Virus record (IMG/VR): IMGVR_UViG_3300047548_000652
Location: 62,001-126,000 of that record
Source of the DNA: a virus
Length of the DNA stretch: 64,000 bases
Direction: 5' to 3' (one strand)
The notes under the pieces were generated by a model that made no database searches, was not told the origin of the DNA, and worked only from the letters and a program-made list of their open reading frames with translations. Positions 16,317 to 22,753 of the stretch are shown in pieces (the first letter of the stretch is position 1; every line of letters begins with the position of its first letter). The translations under genes and the position numbers were made by a program.

Positions 16317-16588
16317 TATTTTTTGCTCTTTAGTTCTTTGGTAATGGCACGACAGGCATCTCTCATTTTGCTATAGTCAGTGAGCATTACAGTAAGTTGT
16401 GAGCTATCTGGAAGGGATTTTAGTTCTTGTGCTGCCTTTGTCAAGGCATCTTTACTATATTGTTTTAGCACAGGACATTTGGCAAGAACAAGGGTCTTTG
16501 CCTGTTGCTTTTCTTGGGCAGTCATATCAGAAATGGTGGCACAACCACCAAGCATCAATGCAGATGCTAAAATAAAAATATTTTTCAA
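16316..16588 (-). CDS. Small lipoprotein, candidate outer-membrane spanin (Rz1-like)
   Basis: 90 aa with a lipoprotein signal: hydrophobic ILASALMLGG then the lipobox Cys at residue 16. The start is TTG at 16586-16588; a GGAGG nine bases upstream and the TTGA overlap with the preceding gene support it. The mature part is short, helical and charged. Paired with the membrane-anchored coiled-coil protein upstream and a holin-like gene, it looks like the outer-membrane half of a two-component spanin that fuses inner and outer membranes in the last step of lysis. Confidence 0.72.
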   Translation of the reverse strand: MKNIFILASALMLGGCATISDMTAQEKQQAKTLVLAKCPVLKQYSKDALTKAAQELKSLPDSSQLTVMLTDYSKMRDACRAITKELKSKK

Positions 16589-16812
16589 AACGAACCATCC
16601 TCCATTTTTTTTATAACATCTTCTTTTGTTCTATCCTGGGATAGAATCTCTGTTTGCCTACGATTTATTTCAATTTCTTCTTTGGCAAGTTCAGCCTTGG
16701 CTTTTTCTTCACCCCAGGACACCAATCTTAACTCTTTGAAATAATCAGCAAATCTGTTGAATAGTCCTAGGGCACCATTAAGGAGCCCTAGGATGACTGA
16801 CATAAAAGTCAT
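16585..16812 (-). CDS. Candidate inner-membrane spanin (Rz-like)
   Basis: 75 aa. A short N-terminal hydrophobic segment (SVILGLLNGALGLF) is followed by a long charged helix (residues about 30-70), the layout of an i-spanin. Its stop overlaps the TTG of the downstream lipoprotein (TTGA). Small size and order (holin-like, i-spanin-like, o-spanin-like) support the call, but spanins diverge too far for sequence proof. Confidence 0.65.
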   Translation of the reverse strand: MTFMSVILGLLNGALGLFNRFADYFKELRLVSWGEEKAKAELAKEEIEINRRQTEILSQDRTKEDVIKKMEDGSF

Positions 16813-16819
16813 TTATATC

Positions 16820-17002
16820 CTACCGCATACCGGGAGGAGTTGTGGTGATGGCACGCATTACTGCCATTAGAACAGCCATAATAACAGTTGCCCAACCAGC
16901 GGAAGGGTCTGTTAGAACGGCATTCCAATCAACAATGGCAAGAGCACCAAACATAGCAGCAAGGGCTGCTACAATATATGTACGATAACCTACAAGATTC
17001 AT
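16820..17002 (-). CDS. Two-helix membrane protein, candidate holin
   Basis: 60 aa with two hydrophobic segments (residues about 7-25 and 37-53) joined by a short loop, and a basic-to-proline tail ITTTPPGMR. This is the class II holin layout. AGGAG precedes the ATG. It heads the spanin pair. The same GYRTYIVAAL...VLMAVMRAITTTPPG pattern is one I recall from other phages, where it is usually left unnamed. Confidence 0.7.
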   Translation of the reverse strand: MNLVGYRTYIVAALAAMFGALAIVDWNAVLTDPSAGWATVIMAVLMAVMRAITTTPPGMR

Positions 17003-17062
17003 TTTATCATTCTCCTTTCAAGAGATATTTTCGTATATTTAGTGACTAAATGATTTAGACGA

Positions 17063-17521
17063 TTACTCAGGCTTTACTTCTTCAACAACTGGTTCAGCAA
17101 CAGGAGCTTCTACTGGATTATCATGTGAGGTTGAAATAGCAGCAGCAAGAGCATCTGTTGATGCATCAAGCTTGGCAACCAGATCATCAAGAGCTGATGT
17201 GTCGATCTTTTCTTCGTTCTTTACCTTTAGTTCTTCGGTAACAGCCTTTAGTTCGTCTGTTAGTTTGGCAATAAACTGTATTGCTGATTCATGGACTGTC
17301 TGTACTCGTGTGACTTCTGCGGCAAGGGCTTCTACATTAAGGCTCATTTGGTTCATCCTTCCTTCTAAGATTAGAACTAGCTTCTGTATATTCACATCGA
17401 CACTGGCATTATCATATGGTGGAAATATATGTTCGTCCCTAAACTCTTTGATTTTTACCGAAACTTTCGATAACAGGCACTTCAAAGGATCAAGGTTTAG
17501 ACTAAAAGAGTAAGATTTCAT
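17063..17521 (-). CDS. Coiled-coil hypothetical protein
   Basis: 152 aa from the ATG at 17519-17521, about 48 bases after a TATAAATA promoter; GTG at 17563 would be too close to the promoter. A shorter start at 17347 (MSLNVEALAAEV) has AAGGAAGG upstream and could be the real one, giving a 94-aa product. The C-terminal half is Ala/Glu/Val-rich coiled coil and low complexity. No family recognised. Confidence 0.65.
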   Translation of the reverse strand: MKSYSFSLNLDPLKCLLSKVSVKIKEFRDEHIFPPYDNASVDVNIQKLVLILEGRMNQMSLNVEALAAEVTRVQTVHESAIQFIAKLTDELKAVTEELKVKNEEKIDTSALDDLVAKLDASTDALAAAISTSHDNPVEAPVAEPVVEEVKPE

Positions 17522-17568
17522 GGGATTTGATACCTCATATAGTGGTGGATTCCTATCCACCACAAAGG

Positions 17569-17576
17569 TATTTATA
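17569..17576 (-). promoter_or_regulatory. Late-type promoter TATAAATA (minus-facing half)
   Basis: TATAAATA on the minus strand, 48 bases before 17521. It overlaps an identical element on the plus strand. Confidence 0.7.
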
Positions 17577-17582
17577 TAAATA
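17575..17582 (+). promoter_or_regulatory. Late-type promoter TATAAATA (plus-facing half)
   Basis: TATAAATA on the plus strand, 33 bases before the 98-aa gene at 17616. With the minus-facing copy it forms the 14-base palindrome TATTTATATAAATA (17569-17582). Confidence 0.7.
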
Positions 17583-17615
17583 TGATGCTATTAGAAGCCA
17601 ATAAAGGAAATAATT

Positions 17616-17912
17616 ATGCCAACCAAAACTGTAAAAGAAAATGTAACAATAACATACTCAAATGGAGTAATAACAATAACAGGAAAAACATTTTCTTTGG
17701 AGGGTGTTGTGCCTTCTTCAGAACTGATGTCTGTCTATTGGGGCAGTAAAGGAAAAGGCACGGCCAAACTATCTGTTAAGATAGATGAACCCGTGCCAGT
17801 TAAAAAGCCAGAAGTTAAGGTTTTAAGAGATTATATCAATGACCTTGCAGATCAAGGTCTAACAGAAGATGAAATTTTTGCTAGTAAAATCTCTATGCCC
17901 GAGACTGATTAA
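17616..17912 (+). CDS. Hypothetical protein, plus strand
   Basis: 98 aa, one of only two clear plus-strand genes. AAAGGAA precedes the ATG. The first half is beta-rich (VTITYSNGVITITGKTFSLEG), the second helical and acidic. Its divergent late-type promoter suggests expression with the virion genes. Not recognised. Confidence 0.8.
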   Translation: MPTKTVKENVTITYSNGVITITGKTFSLEGVVPSSELMSVYWGSKGKGTAKLSVKIDEPVPVKKPEVKVLRDYINDLADQGLTEDEIFASKISMPETD

Positions 17913-18063
17913 GTTTACTTAGAAGCTGTTTCTTTGTGTATCTCAAATCATTGATTTCTGTGTGACGATACTGAAGCTTCTGTTTAGTTTCTTTTAATTC
18001 TCTTTTGAGTTGTTCGTTTTCTTCTTGAAGATTTTGAACAAGAGTTTTGACAGACTTTAACAT
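17893..18063 (-). CDS. Short coiled-coil peptide
   Basis: 56 aa (ATG at 18061-18063), almost one continuous leucine-zipper-like helix (LVQNLQEENEQLKRELK and onward). AAAGG lies ten bases upstream. It converges with and overlaps the end of the plus-strand 98-aa gene by 20 bases. It could be served by the TATAAATA at 18244. Composition of an authentic coiled coil, but small size limits confidence. Confidence 0.5.
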   Translation of the reverse strand: MLKSVKTLVQNLQEENEQLKRELKETKQKLQYRHTEINDLRYTKKQLLSKLNQSRA

Positions 18064-18089
18064 CTATATCATACCTTTTGTTGTTTAAA

Positions 18090-18240
18090 AAATTGGCGAC
18101 CCGTTAGCCGTCCGGATTTGGAACCCTGGACAATGACCCCCAACCATACTCTAGAACTTCGGTTGGGACTTATATACCGCTACGAGCCGAGAGCGGTTGG
18201 AGCAAATGGCAGTCACGAGTTCAAAGTTCGTTTTACCATT
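18090..18240 (-). other. Gene-free structured stretch, possible ncRNA or long leader
   Basis: No convincing ORF. Three consecutive hairpins can be drawn: GTCC with GGAC (18110-18113/18128-18131), CCCAACC with GGTTGGG (18139-18145/18161-18167) and ACCGCT with AGCGGT (18176-18181/18192-18197). G+C is higher than in flanking DNA by eye. A TATAAATA just upstream could transcribe it on the minus strand. It does not fold as a tRNA: no acceptor stem is possible. Confidence 0.45.
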
Positions 18241-18243
18241 TTC

Positions 18244-18251
18244 TATTTATA
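18244..18251 (-). promoter_or_regulatory. Late-type promoter TATAAATA
   Basis: TATAAATA on the minus strand directly after the 3' CCA of tRNA-Arg. It would transcribe the structured stretch and the short coiled-coil gene. Confidence 0.55.
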
Positions 18252-18328
18252 TGGCGATCCCGGCAGGATTTGAACCTGCGACCTAATGCTTAGAAGGCAT
18301 TTGCTCTATCCAACTGAGCTACGGGACC
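18252..18328 (-). tRNA. tRNA-Arg (TCT)
   Basis: 77 bases with encoded CCA. Acceptor stem GGTCCCG/CGGGATC, D-arm, anticodon stem AATGC/GCATT with loop CTTCTAA (anticodon TCT), and T-arm GCAGG-TTCAAAT-CCTGC. TCT reads AGA/AGG codons, frequent in AT-rich phage genes. Confidence 0.95.
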
Positions 18329-18333
18329 TGACT

Positions 18334-18582
18334 TTATTCATCATGTTCACTTAATATAGCACGCTTTTCTTGGATTGTCAACTCATTAAAATGCTTCCGG
18401 GGATTTCCACACACCCAACACGAGCAAGAAGCAAGATGATCTGCATTTTTGATGATTGCTTCTTCTGGTATATTCATAAACCAACTGCTCTGTTCAGCAA
18501 ACCTAATCGCCTTTTGTTTCTGTACCTGATTTCGGTAGCGGCGTTCAGCTCGCTTCTTGTTCTTGGTTGGAAAGTCGTTCAT
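18334..18582 (-). CDS. Small cysteine-rich conserved phage protein
   Basis: 82 aa from the ATG at 18580-18582, preceded by AAAGGAA; longer in-frame starts lack a site. Basic N-terminus (NKKRAERRYRNQ), then ADHLASCSCWVCGNPRKHF, a CxCxxC zinc-like motif. Its C-terminal codons contain the tRNA-Arg promoter. It overlaps the 117-aa gene by 38 bases. Function unknown. Confidence 0.75.
   Translation of the reverse strand: MNDFPTKNKKRAERRYRNQVQKQKAIRFAEQSSWFMNIPEEAIIKNADHLASCSCWVCGNPRKHFNELTIQEKRAILSEHDE
18353..18381 (-). promoter_or_regulatory. Sigma70-type promoter for tRNA-Arg
   Basis: TTGACA (18376-18381), 17-base spacer, TATATT (18353-18358) on the minus strand. The predicted start is about 20 bases before the tRNA. 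It lies inside the end of the coding region at 18334-18582. Confidence 0.65.
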
Positions 18583-18898
18583 GAAGTTCCTTTCTATCTT
18601 CTTCCTCGGCCAGAAGCCCTCTATGAATAAGATTGTGTATGGACATATACCCACTATCCATTCCTATCATATAGGCTTCTGGTCCGAAGTTAAACACATC
18701 ATACAATACATAACGAAAGCTGCCTTGTTCTTCAATATCTCCCTTGAAGATTCTTTTACATACTGAATAGAAAGCTTTTAGTTTATCGTCTGGTGACATA
18801 GCAGACCAAAAAGAATCTGCATCACTGTCGTATAGTACTGACTGTTGACGCCATACTTGTGCTACATTTTCTAATTGTTCTGCTATGTCTTTTGCCAT
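18545..18898 (-). CDS. Conserved T4-type hypothetical protein
   Basis: 117 aa from the ATG at 18896-18898 (MAKDIAEQLENVAQVWRQQS), with GGTGGA upstream. Helical, with FKGDIEEQGSFRYVLYDVFNFGPEAY in the middle. I recall this pattern as a conserved small protein of T4-type phages; function unknown. The C-terminus is very acidic and polar. Confidence 0.8.
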   Translation of the reverse strand: MAKDIAEQLENVAQVWRQQSVLYDSDADSFWSAMSPDDKLKAFYSVCKRIFKGDIEEQGSFRYVLYDVFNFGPEAYMIGMDSGYMSIHNLIHRGLLAEEEDRKELHERLSNQEQEAS

Positions 18899-18899
18899 A

Positions 18900-19211
18900 T
18901 TATTCCACCACATCCATAACAACTTCATACTGTCCGGGTGCAACTTCACAAACAACGGCACTCGTGACAGATGCCTTACCAGACTTTTCAAACCGCTTGA
19001 GAAGAACACCATAGCCAGCAACAGCCGAACCACAATCTTCCAAACGACGACCAGTTACAAGAGAACCCTTGTAGCCGTTCTCGTCCAACCACTGTAACAT
19101 ACCAACCGTGCCATTGTCAAGTACCATTGGTTCATCATAAACCTTGGCACTCGTGGTAGCACAAGCAGCAAGAAAGGTGGTTGAAACAAGAGCCATAATA
19201 ATCTTTGTCAT
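18900..19211 (-). CDS. Small lipoprotein
   Basis: 103 aa. Signal sequence with hydrophobic MALVSTTFLAA and the lipobox Cys at residue 17 (LAAC). The mature part has two further cysteines that could form a disulfide. Probably attached to the inner or outer membrane. A host-surface or superinfection role is possible but not shown. Confidence 0.75.
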   Translation of the reverse strand: MTKIIMALVSTTFLAACATTSAKVYDEPMVLDNGTVGMLQWLDENGYKGSLVTGRRLEDCGSAVAGYGVLLKRFEKSGKASVTSAVVCEVAPGQYEVVMDVVE

Positions 19212-19223
19212 AGTGAGTTTCCT

Positions 19224-19487
19224 TTATTCGTCGATTTGAATCAGGTTACCTTCTTTGAAACACATATTCTTACCATTACTCTGTACATAGACACCACTCA
19301 TACTTTGACATGCTGCCATATAGACCTTTTCTTTCTCTGCTCGCACAGGATCATGGTTGATCGATTGTATAACAAAGGATATAACTCCAATAAAAAGTGT
19401 AATAACAAGAATAATAAGAAAGCCAAAAACAACAAAGAAAAAACCTTCAACAACTTTTTCAACCCAATGTTTTGTTTCACCGTACAT
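19224..19487 (-). CDS. Small membrane protein
   Basis: 87 aa with one long hydrophobic span (residues about 15-42, Phe/Ile/Val-rich) and a C-terminal domain with two cysteines (MAACQSMSG, KNMCFKEG). Probably inner-membrane with the Cys domain in the periplasm. Not recognised. Confidence 0.7.
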   Translation of the reverse strand: MYGETKHWVEKVVEGFFFVVFGFLIILVITLFIGVISFVIQSINHDPVRAEKEKVYMAACQSMSGVYVQSNGKNMCFKEGNLIQIDE

Positions 19488-19509
19488 TTTTCATATCCTT
19501 AAAAAGAGT

Positions 19510-19585
19510 TGGTGGAAGCACCAGGACTCGAACCTGGAACCAATCGGTTATGAGCCGATAGCTCTAACCATTGAGCTATGCTTCC
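19510..19585 (-). tRNA. tRNA-Met/Ile (CAT)
   Basis: 76 bases with CCA. Acceptor GGAAGCA/TGCTTCC, anticodon stem ATCGG/CCGAT with loop CTCATAA (anticodon CAT), T-arm CCAGG-TTCGAGT-CCTGG. CAT can mean elongator Met or, after lysidine modification, Ile for AUA codons; sequence alone does not decide. Confidence 0.93.
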
Positions 19586-19590
19586 TTTGT

Positions 19591-19675
19591 TGGTGCGGTC
19601 AGCCGGACTTGAACCGGCACAGCCGAAGCCCAGAGTTTTTAAGACTCTTGTGTCTACCGATTTCACCATGACCGC
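19591..19675 (-). tRNA. tRNA-Leu (TAA)
   Basis: 85 bases with CCA and the long variable arm of Leu tRNAs. Acceptor GCGGTCA/TGACCGC, anticodon stem AGAGT/ACTCT with loop CTTAAAA (anticodon TAA), T-arm GCCGG-TTCAAGT-CCGGC. Adjacent to the next gene's stop codon. Confidence 0.94.
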
Positions 19676-20170
19676 CTATTCTTCAATATAATCCTTAACA
19701 GCCTTTTCCATATACTGGTTTAGTGTAAGGTCTTGTTTATGTGCTGCCAACATCAACTTATATAATGTCTTGGGGTCGATGTCAACAGGCACTACCACAC
19801 GGTCATCATAATCTTCATCATTGACAATGGCATCAAGCTTTTCAAAGAAGTCTTGTTCTGTTTCCAGATCAATATACTTCACTTCATCCCAGGCCTGATT
19901 TCCATCAATACCTCTTTCCTCAGCCTCTAAGGTATAGTCCTTTTTATAGTCTGGGTTGATCAAACGATAAGCCCGTTGGAGTTTGTAATCACAAACTGTG
20001 GCCTCATATATCATTTGAGTAACCGAATCAAACACAACAGAGGCTGAGTATTCATTAAGTTCAGCACAATCTAAGATACGTGCATTTGGTCCATAACAAT
20101 CCCATTCAAACTTAGAACCGTCAGTGATATTATATTGTGTTGTTTCAAGGAAATCTTTAAGAGTGATCAT
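19676..20170 (-). CDS. Conserved phage protein with RHH/HicB-like C-terminus
   Basis: 164 aa from the ATG at 20168-20170, with AGAGGA upstream; longer frames lack a site. The N-terminal domain (MITLKDFLETTQYNITDGS, FEWDCYGPNA) belongs to a pattern seen in T4-type phages. The C-terminus (LYKLMLAAHKQDLTLNQYMEKAVKDYI) looks like a ribbon-helix-helix or HicB tail and may bind DNA. Ends one base from tRNA-Leu. Confidence 0.8.
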   Translation of the reverse strand: MITLKDFLETTQYNITDGSKFEWDCYGPNARILDCAELNEYSASVVFDSVTQMIYEATVCDYKLQRAYRLINPDYKKDYTLEAEERGIDGNQAWDEVKYIDLETEQDFFEKLDAIVNDEDYDDRVVVPVDIDPKTLYKLMLAAHKQDLTLNQYMEKAVKDYIEE

Positions 20171-20306
20171 AGTAAGTGTCCTCTTTGTTATATCCAACCT
20201 GGAACTTCTCTGCTTCGGCAAGATGATCATCAACAAAGCCCCAAGTTGTAAGCTTACGGGCAAACCGAATAAACTTTAGGGCTAACCAGTTTCTAATAAC
20301 CATCAT
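20157..20306 (-). CDS. Short basic hypothetical protein
   Basis: 49 aa (MMVIRNWLALKFIRFARKL...). Start at 20304-20306 with AGGA upstream, stop overlapping the next start by 14 bases. The tight fit between two genes and the plausible composition argue it is real. An earlier ATG at 20312 is possible. Confidence 0.5.
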   Translation of the reverse strand: MMVIRNWLALKFIRFARKLTTWGFVDDHLAEAEKFQVGYNKEDTYYDHS

Positions 20307-20878
20307 GTCCATAATCCTGTATAATATTTACCGAACAAACGGTATCCATTCTGCTTTCTCTTATGATACTCCTTCCACTCGTTGCTGTCAAACCCTTTTT
20401 CATAAAAAGGTTCTTCTGGGTTAATATTATAACGAGTATTCATTTCATCTTGTTCAAATGCCCAGATCATTTCATCAAGGACCCAATCCCAACGCTTGAA
20501 GTGGTTGTCATCAGGGATACCCATATTAATATCCTCTTGTGAAAGGATAGGTGCTGCTACTGACCGAAGTTCCAAAGGAACATCTTCATCATCAACAAAT
20601 GGGGCACCATGCTTCTGTTCTTTAAGTTGACGTAGCATTGGCGTAATGATTATGGAAAGTGTGCTATCCATATTCCAAGTATCATATTGATCAATACGAA
20701 CCTTGATCTTACGCTTTCTCTTGGATTCCACCCACTCACAAAAGTTCCTAAGACGAGTATTAGCAAGCCATTCACCAATCGTGTCACAACGATCTTCGCT
20801 CACACCTACTTTTTGTAGTAGGTCAGCAATCTGGTATGGACCCCACCAGTTTTTATAGGGGCCAATGTACACTTTCAT
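20303..20878 (-). CDS. Conserved phage hypothetical protein
   Basis: 191 aa from the ATG at 20876-20878; GGAG is nine bases upstream. Starts MKVYIGPYKNWWGPYQIADL and contains RKIKVRIDQYDTWNMDSTLS, KEQKHGAPFVDDEDVP and DNHFKRWDWVLDEMIWAFEQ, a highly conserved pattern I recall from many unrelated tailed phages. Soluble, alpha/beta. Function unknown. Confidence 0.88.
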   Translation of the reverse strand: MKVYIGPYKNWWGPYQIADLLQKVGVSEDRCDTIGEWLANTRLRNFCEWVESKRKRKIKVRIDQYDTWNMDSTLSIIITPMLRQLKEQKHGAPFVDDEDVPLELRSVAAPILSQEDINMGIPDDNHFKRWDWVLDEMIWAFEQDEMNTRYNINPEEPFYEKGFDSNEWKEYHKRKQNGYRLFGKYYTGLWT

Positions 20879-20879
20879 A

Positions 20880-21023
20880 TCACTTCGCTCCGAGGTAGAG
20901 TCCAATATTTGAGAAGGCATATCCAGCAAAGACAATAGCCATTGATGGATTGCCTTTCATCATCTGCTCAAATGCGATGTAGCCATAGATAACACCTACA
21001 ACAGCAATCAATGTGCTAGACAT
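20880..21023 (-). CDS. Small two-helix membrane protein
   Basis: 47 aa: MSSTLIAVVGVIYGYIAFEQ, a short polar turn, then MAIVFAGYAFSNIGLYLGAK. Two membrane segments. AAGGAG lies eight bases before the ATG and a perfect TTGACA-17-TATAAT promoter sits upstream, so expression is probably strong and early. The 3' end adjoins the next gene's start. Function unknown. Confidence 0.8.
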   Translation of the reverse strand: MSSTLIAVVGVIYGYIAFEQMMKGNPSMAIVFAGYAFSNIGLYLGAK

Positions 21024-21051
21024 AATATTTGCTCCTTCATTCTATAGAAGG

Positions 21052-21080
21052 ATTATAGCATATGATTTGCTGTTTGTCAA
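21052..21080 (-). promoter_or_regulatory. Consensus sigma70 promoter
   Basis: TTGACA (21075-21080), 17-base spacer, TATAAT (21052-21057) on the minus strand, a perfect match to the bacterial housekeeping consensus. Drives the 47-aa membrane protein and likely the genes after it. Confidence 0.8.
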
Positions 21081-21103
21081 GTAGGGTGAGTTGTAGGTAA
21101 AAT

Positions 21104-21748
21104 CTACTTTTTGTTTCTGTGGATCAGTCCAGCAATCCTACCGGGTGTCACATTCAGGTCTTTGGCAATCTGCCTATGAGAATGACCTTGGGCTTTTCTT
21201 GCCATAATATCATCAATCATAGGCTGGCTTGCCATTTCCTGCTTTGGTTTATTTCTGGCAGCATAATCTGGATGATCTTTATATTTTGATTCAATATATG
21301 AACGAAGTCTTTTTACAGACCTTCTTTCTTGTCCCCGGAAAATCTGAGCGTCCCCAGCACCAGCCTTTCTTTGTTTCATAATCTTATCGATTCCACCAGC
21401 TTTTTTTATTTTGGTCTCATATCCATAATCATAAGAACCATGTTCCCTCTGTGGAACCTGTAAGGGACCATGAATCAATCTTCTAACAGATTTTAGATCA
21501 AGTGTCTTATCACCATCTGGATAATGAAATGCGGATGCAGTATCTGTGATCTTGCGATATGCGTGTTGAACAGGCTTTTGTGGAGGCTTTATTTCACCTT
21601 CAGTTTCAGCAATGTCATATGCTTTTGTTATTGGGTGCCCGAGTGCCATCGCATGGATAAGTCTTACCGTTCCTGGGTTTTCATTATTCAATCTTTCGTG
21701 AAAAGATATGTTAGTTGATTCAGTGATAAACTCCTGAAAGGTTTTCAT
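21104..21748 (-). CDS. Probable capsid-targeted protein with helix-turn-helix tail
   Basis: 214 aa. MKTFQEFITE-S closely resembles T4 internal-protein leaders (MKTYQEFIAE type), with an Ile-x-Glu cleavage site at residue 10. The C-terminus (PMIDDIMARKAQGHSHRQIA, then KDLNVTPGRIAGLIHRN) is a classic helix-turn-helix. GAGGA precedes the ATG, and a CATAAATA late-like element lies upstream (21773-21780). Inference: packaged in the head, cleaved, injected and acting as a DNA-binding regulator at the start of infection. Confidence 0.75.
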   Translation of the reverse strand: MKTFQEFITESTNISFHERLNNENPGTVRLIHAMALGHPITKAYDIAETEGEIKPPQKPVQHAYRKITDTASAFHYPDGDKTLDLKSVRRLIHGPLQVPQREHGSYDYGYETKIKKAGGIDKIMKQRKAGAGDAQIFRGQERRSVKRLRSYIESKYKDHPDYAARNKPKQEMASQPMIDDIMARKAQGHSHRQIAKDLNVTPGRIAGLIHRNKK

Positions 21749-21776
21749 TGGATGTGTCCTCTATATTTTCATATAT

Positions 21777-21959
21777 TTATGAAAACAGAACATCACCCGC
21801 ATCTTTAGGAAATGTAGAACCCCATTCAGCAATCATTTGAATATCTTTCTTTTCATCATATCCATCAATATGGCGGATGTAATATTTGATACCATCAAAC
21901 TCATCTTCGACCTTGACAATACCAGCACCATTGAACCATCTTACATCAAGAACTTTCAT
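21777..21959 (-). CDS. Small conserved phage protein
   Basis: 60 aa, acidic, beta-rich (MKVLDVRWFNGAGIVKVEDE, FDGIKYYIRH, MIAEWGSTFPKDAGDVLF). A pattern I recall from other tailed phages. Function unknown. Confidence 0.75.
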   Translation of the reverse strand: MKVLDVRWFNGAGIVKVEDEFDGIKYYIRHIDGYDEKKDIQMIAEWGSTFPKDAGDVLFS

Positions 21960-21983
21960 TGGTCACCTTTGTGTAAAAGAAAA

Positions 21984-22059
21984 TGGCTCCCCAACCTGGA
22001 TTTGAACCAGGAACCTGATGATGCTACAGTCATCTACTCTACCGTTGAGTTATTGGGGA
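21984..22059 (-). tRNA. tRNA with eight-base anticodon loop (GTA at the usual position)
   Basis: 76 bases with CCA. Acceptor TCCCCAA/TTGGGGA, D-arm ACTC/GAGT, T-arm CCTGG-TTCAAAT-CCAGG are intact. The anticodon stem GATGA/TCATC encloses CTGTAGCA, eight bases instead of seven. Reading from U33 gives GTA (Tyr), but the short variable arm and G73 fit Asn better than a bacterial Tyr tRNA. Possibly a frameshift-type or altered tRNA; identity uncertain. Confidence 0.8.
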
Positions 22060-22066
22060 ATAATAT

Positions 22067-22141
22067 TGGAGCGGATGGTCGGATTTGAACCGATCTTCTC
22101 TAGCTTGGAAGGCTAGGGCACAACCCTTATACCACACCCGC
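22067..22141 (-). tRNA. tRNA-Gly (TCC)
   Basis: 75 bases with CCA. Anticodon stem CTAGC/GCTAG with loop CTTCCAA (TCC), acceptor GCGGGTG paired with CATCCGC (one mismatch-tolerant G:U), discriminator U73 as in bacterial Gly tRNAs. Confidence 0.93.
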
Positions 22142-22146
22142 TTTGT

Positions 22147-22180
22147 GTTCTCTACGATATATAGTAACACCGTAGAGAAC
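22147..22180 (-). terminator. Strong hairpin between CHAP gene and tRNA-Gly
   Basis: GTTCTCTACG (22147-22156) and CGTAGAGAAC (22171-22180) form a perfect ten-base stem with a 14-base loop. It lies just after the stop of the CHAP-like gene. A T-run is present only on the plus side, so it may serve as an RNA-processing or stability hairpin rather than a true terminator. Confidence 0.5.
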
Positions 22181-22186
22181 TTTTGG

Positions 22187-22726
22187 TTATACATGCCGAT
22201 ATGCAATCGGCATTCCAGTACGATGCTTCAATGAGCGAGGACGCTCACGAACTGCATTTCCATCATTACCAGACTTCACAATCCAACGACCATCAGCCGC
22301 CTTGCCTGTAATGATGCCTACGTGTCCACGCCATACTACGACAACACCAACTTGCGGACCACTGGCTGGACTACCACGCTTAGCCCAGTTACGAGCCAAG
22401 TTATATTCAGGACCGCCACCGAACTGTGTTCGCATCCACCAACCACACCAACGCCCAGGCTTTGCACCGGCATTGAAACGTGAGGCTGTGTTAACGACGA
22501 CCTTACCAACATCATTTGCCAGCATACCTGTTGCTGTAAAAATATTTGTTGGTGTATTATGCTTCTTCTTAGAAATCTTAGTCTTACCTTTTTTAGATTT
22601 CATTGGAGCATTATCATCATAACCAGCACCCATGGCCCCGTAAAGAGTTGTTGCTGATGCTGTGTTTACCATGCTCGCCGTACAAAAAAGCATACCTAGA
22701 GCAAGGGCTGTGATAAAGTTCTTCAT
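22187..22726 (-). CDS. Secreted CHAP-like cell-wall hydrolase
   Basis: 179 aa. A signal peptide (MKNFITALALGMLFCTASMV, cleavage near ASA) is followed by a Lys-rich linker and a CHAP/NlpC-type domain: RWCGWWMRTQFGG with catalytic Cys94, NLARNW, and VWRGHVGI with His135. These hydrolases cleave peptidoglycan peptides; the RWCGWWMR pattern is typical of alphaproteobacterial proteins. Export by Sec would let it act without a holin. A role in lysis or in remodelling the envelope is possible. Confidence 0.82.
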   Translation of the reverse strand: MKNFITALALGMLFCTASMVNTASATTLYGAMGAGYDDNAPMKSKKGKTKISKKKHNTPTNIFTATGMLANDVGKVVVNTASRFNAGAKPGRWCGWWMRTQFGGGPEYNLARNWAKRGSPASGPQVGVVVVWRGHVGIITGKAADGRWIVKSGNDGNAVRERPRSLKHRTGMPIAYRHV

Positions 22727-22753
22727 TACTTTCTCCTTATTTTGAGGGGGGTA

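Noticed and set aside
18090-18240. A tRNA- or tmRNA-like gene ending GGGTCGCCA on the minus strand
   Set aside because: The T-arm-like GGTTCCAAATCC is followed by too many bases before CCA, and no matching 5' acceptor stem exists.
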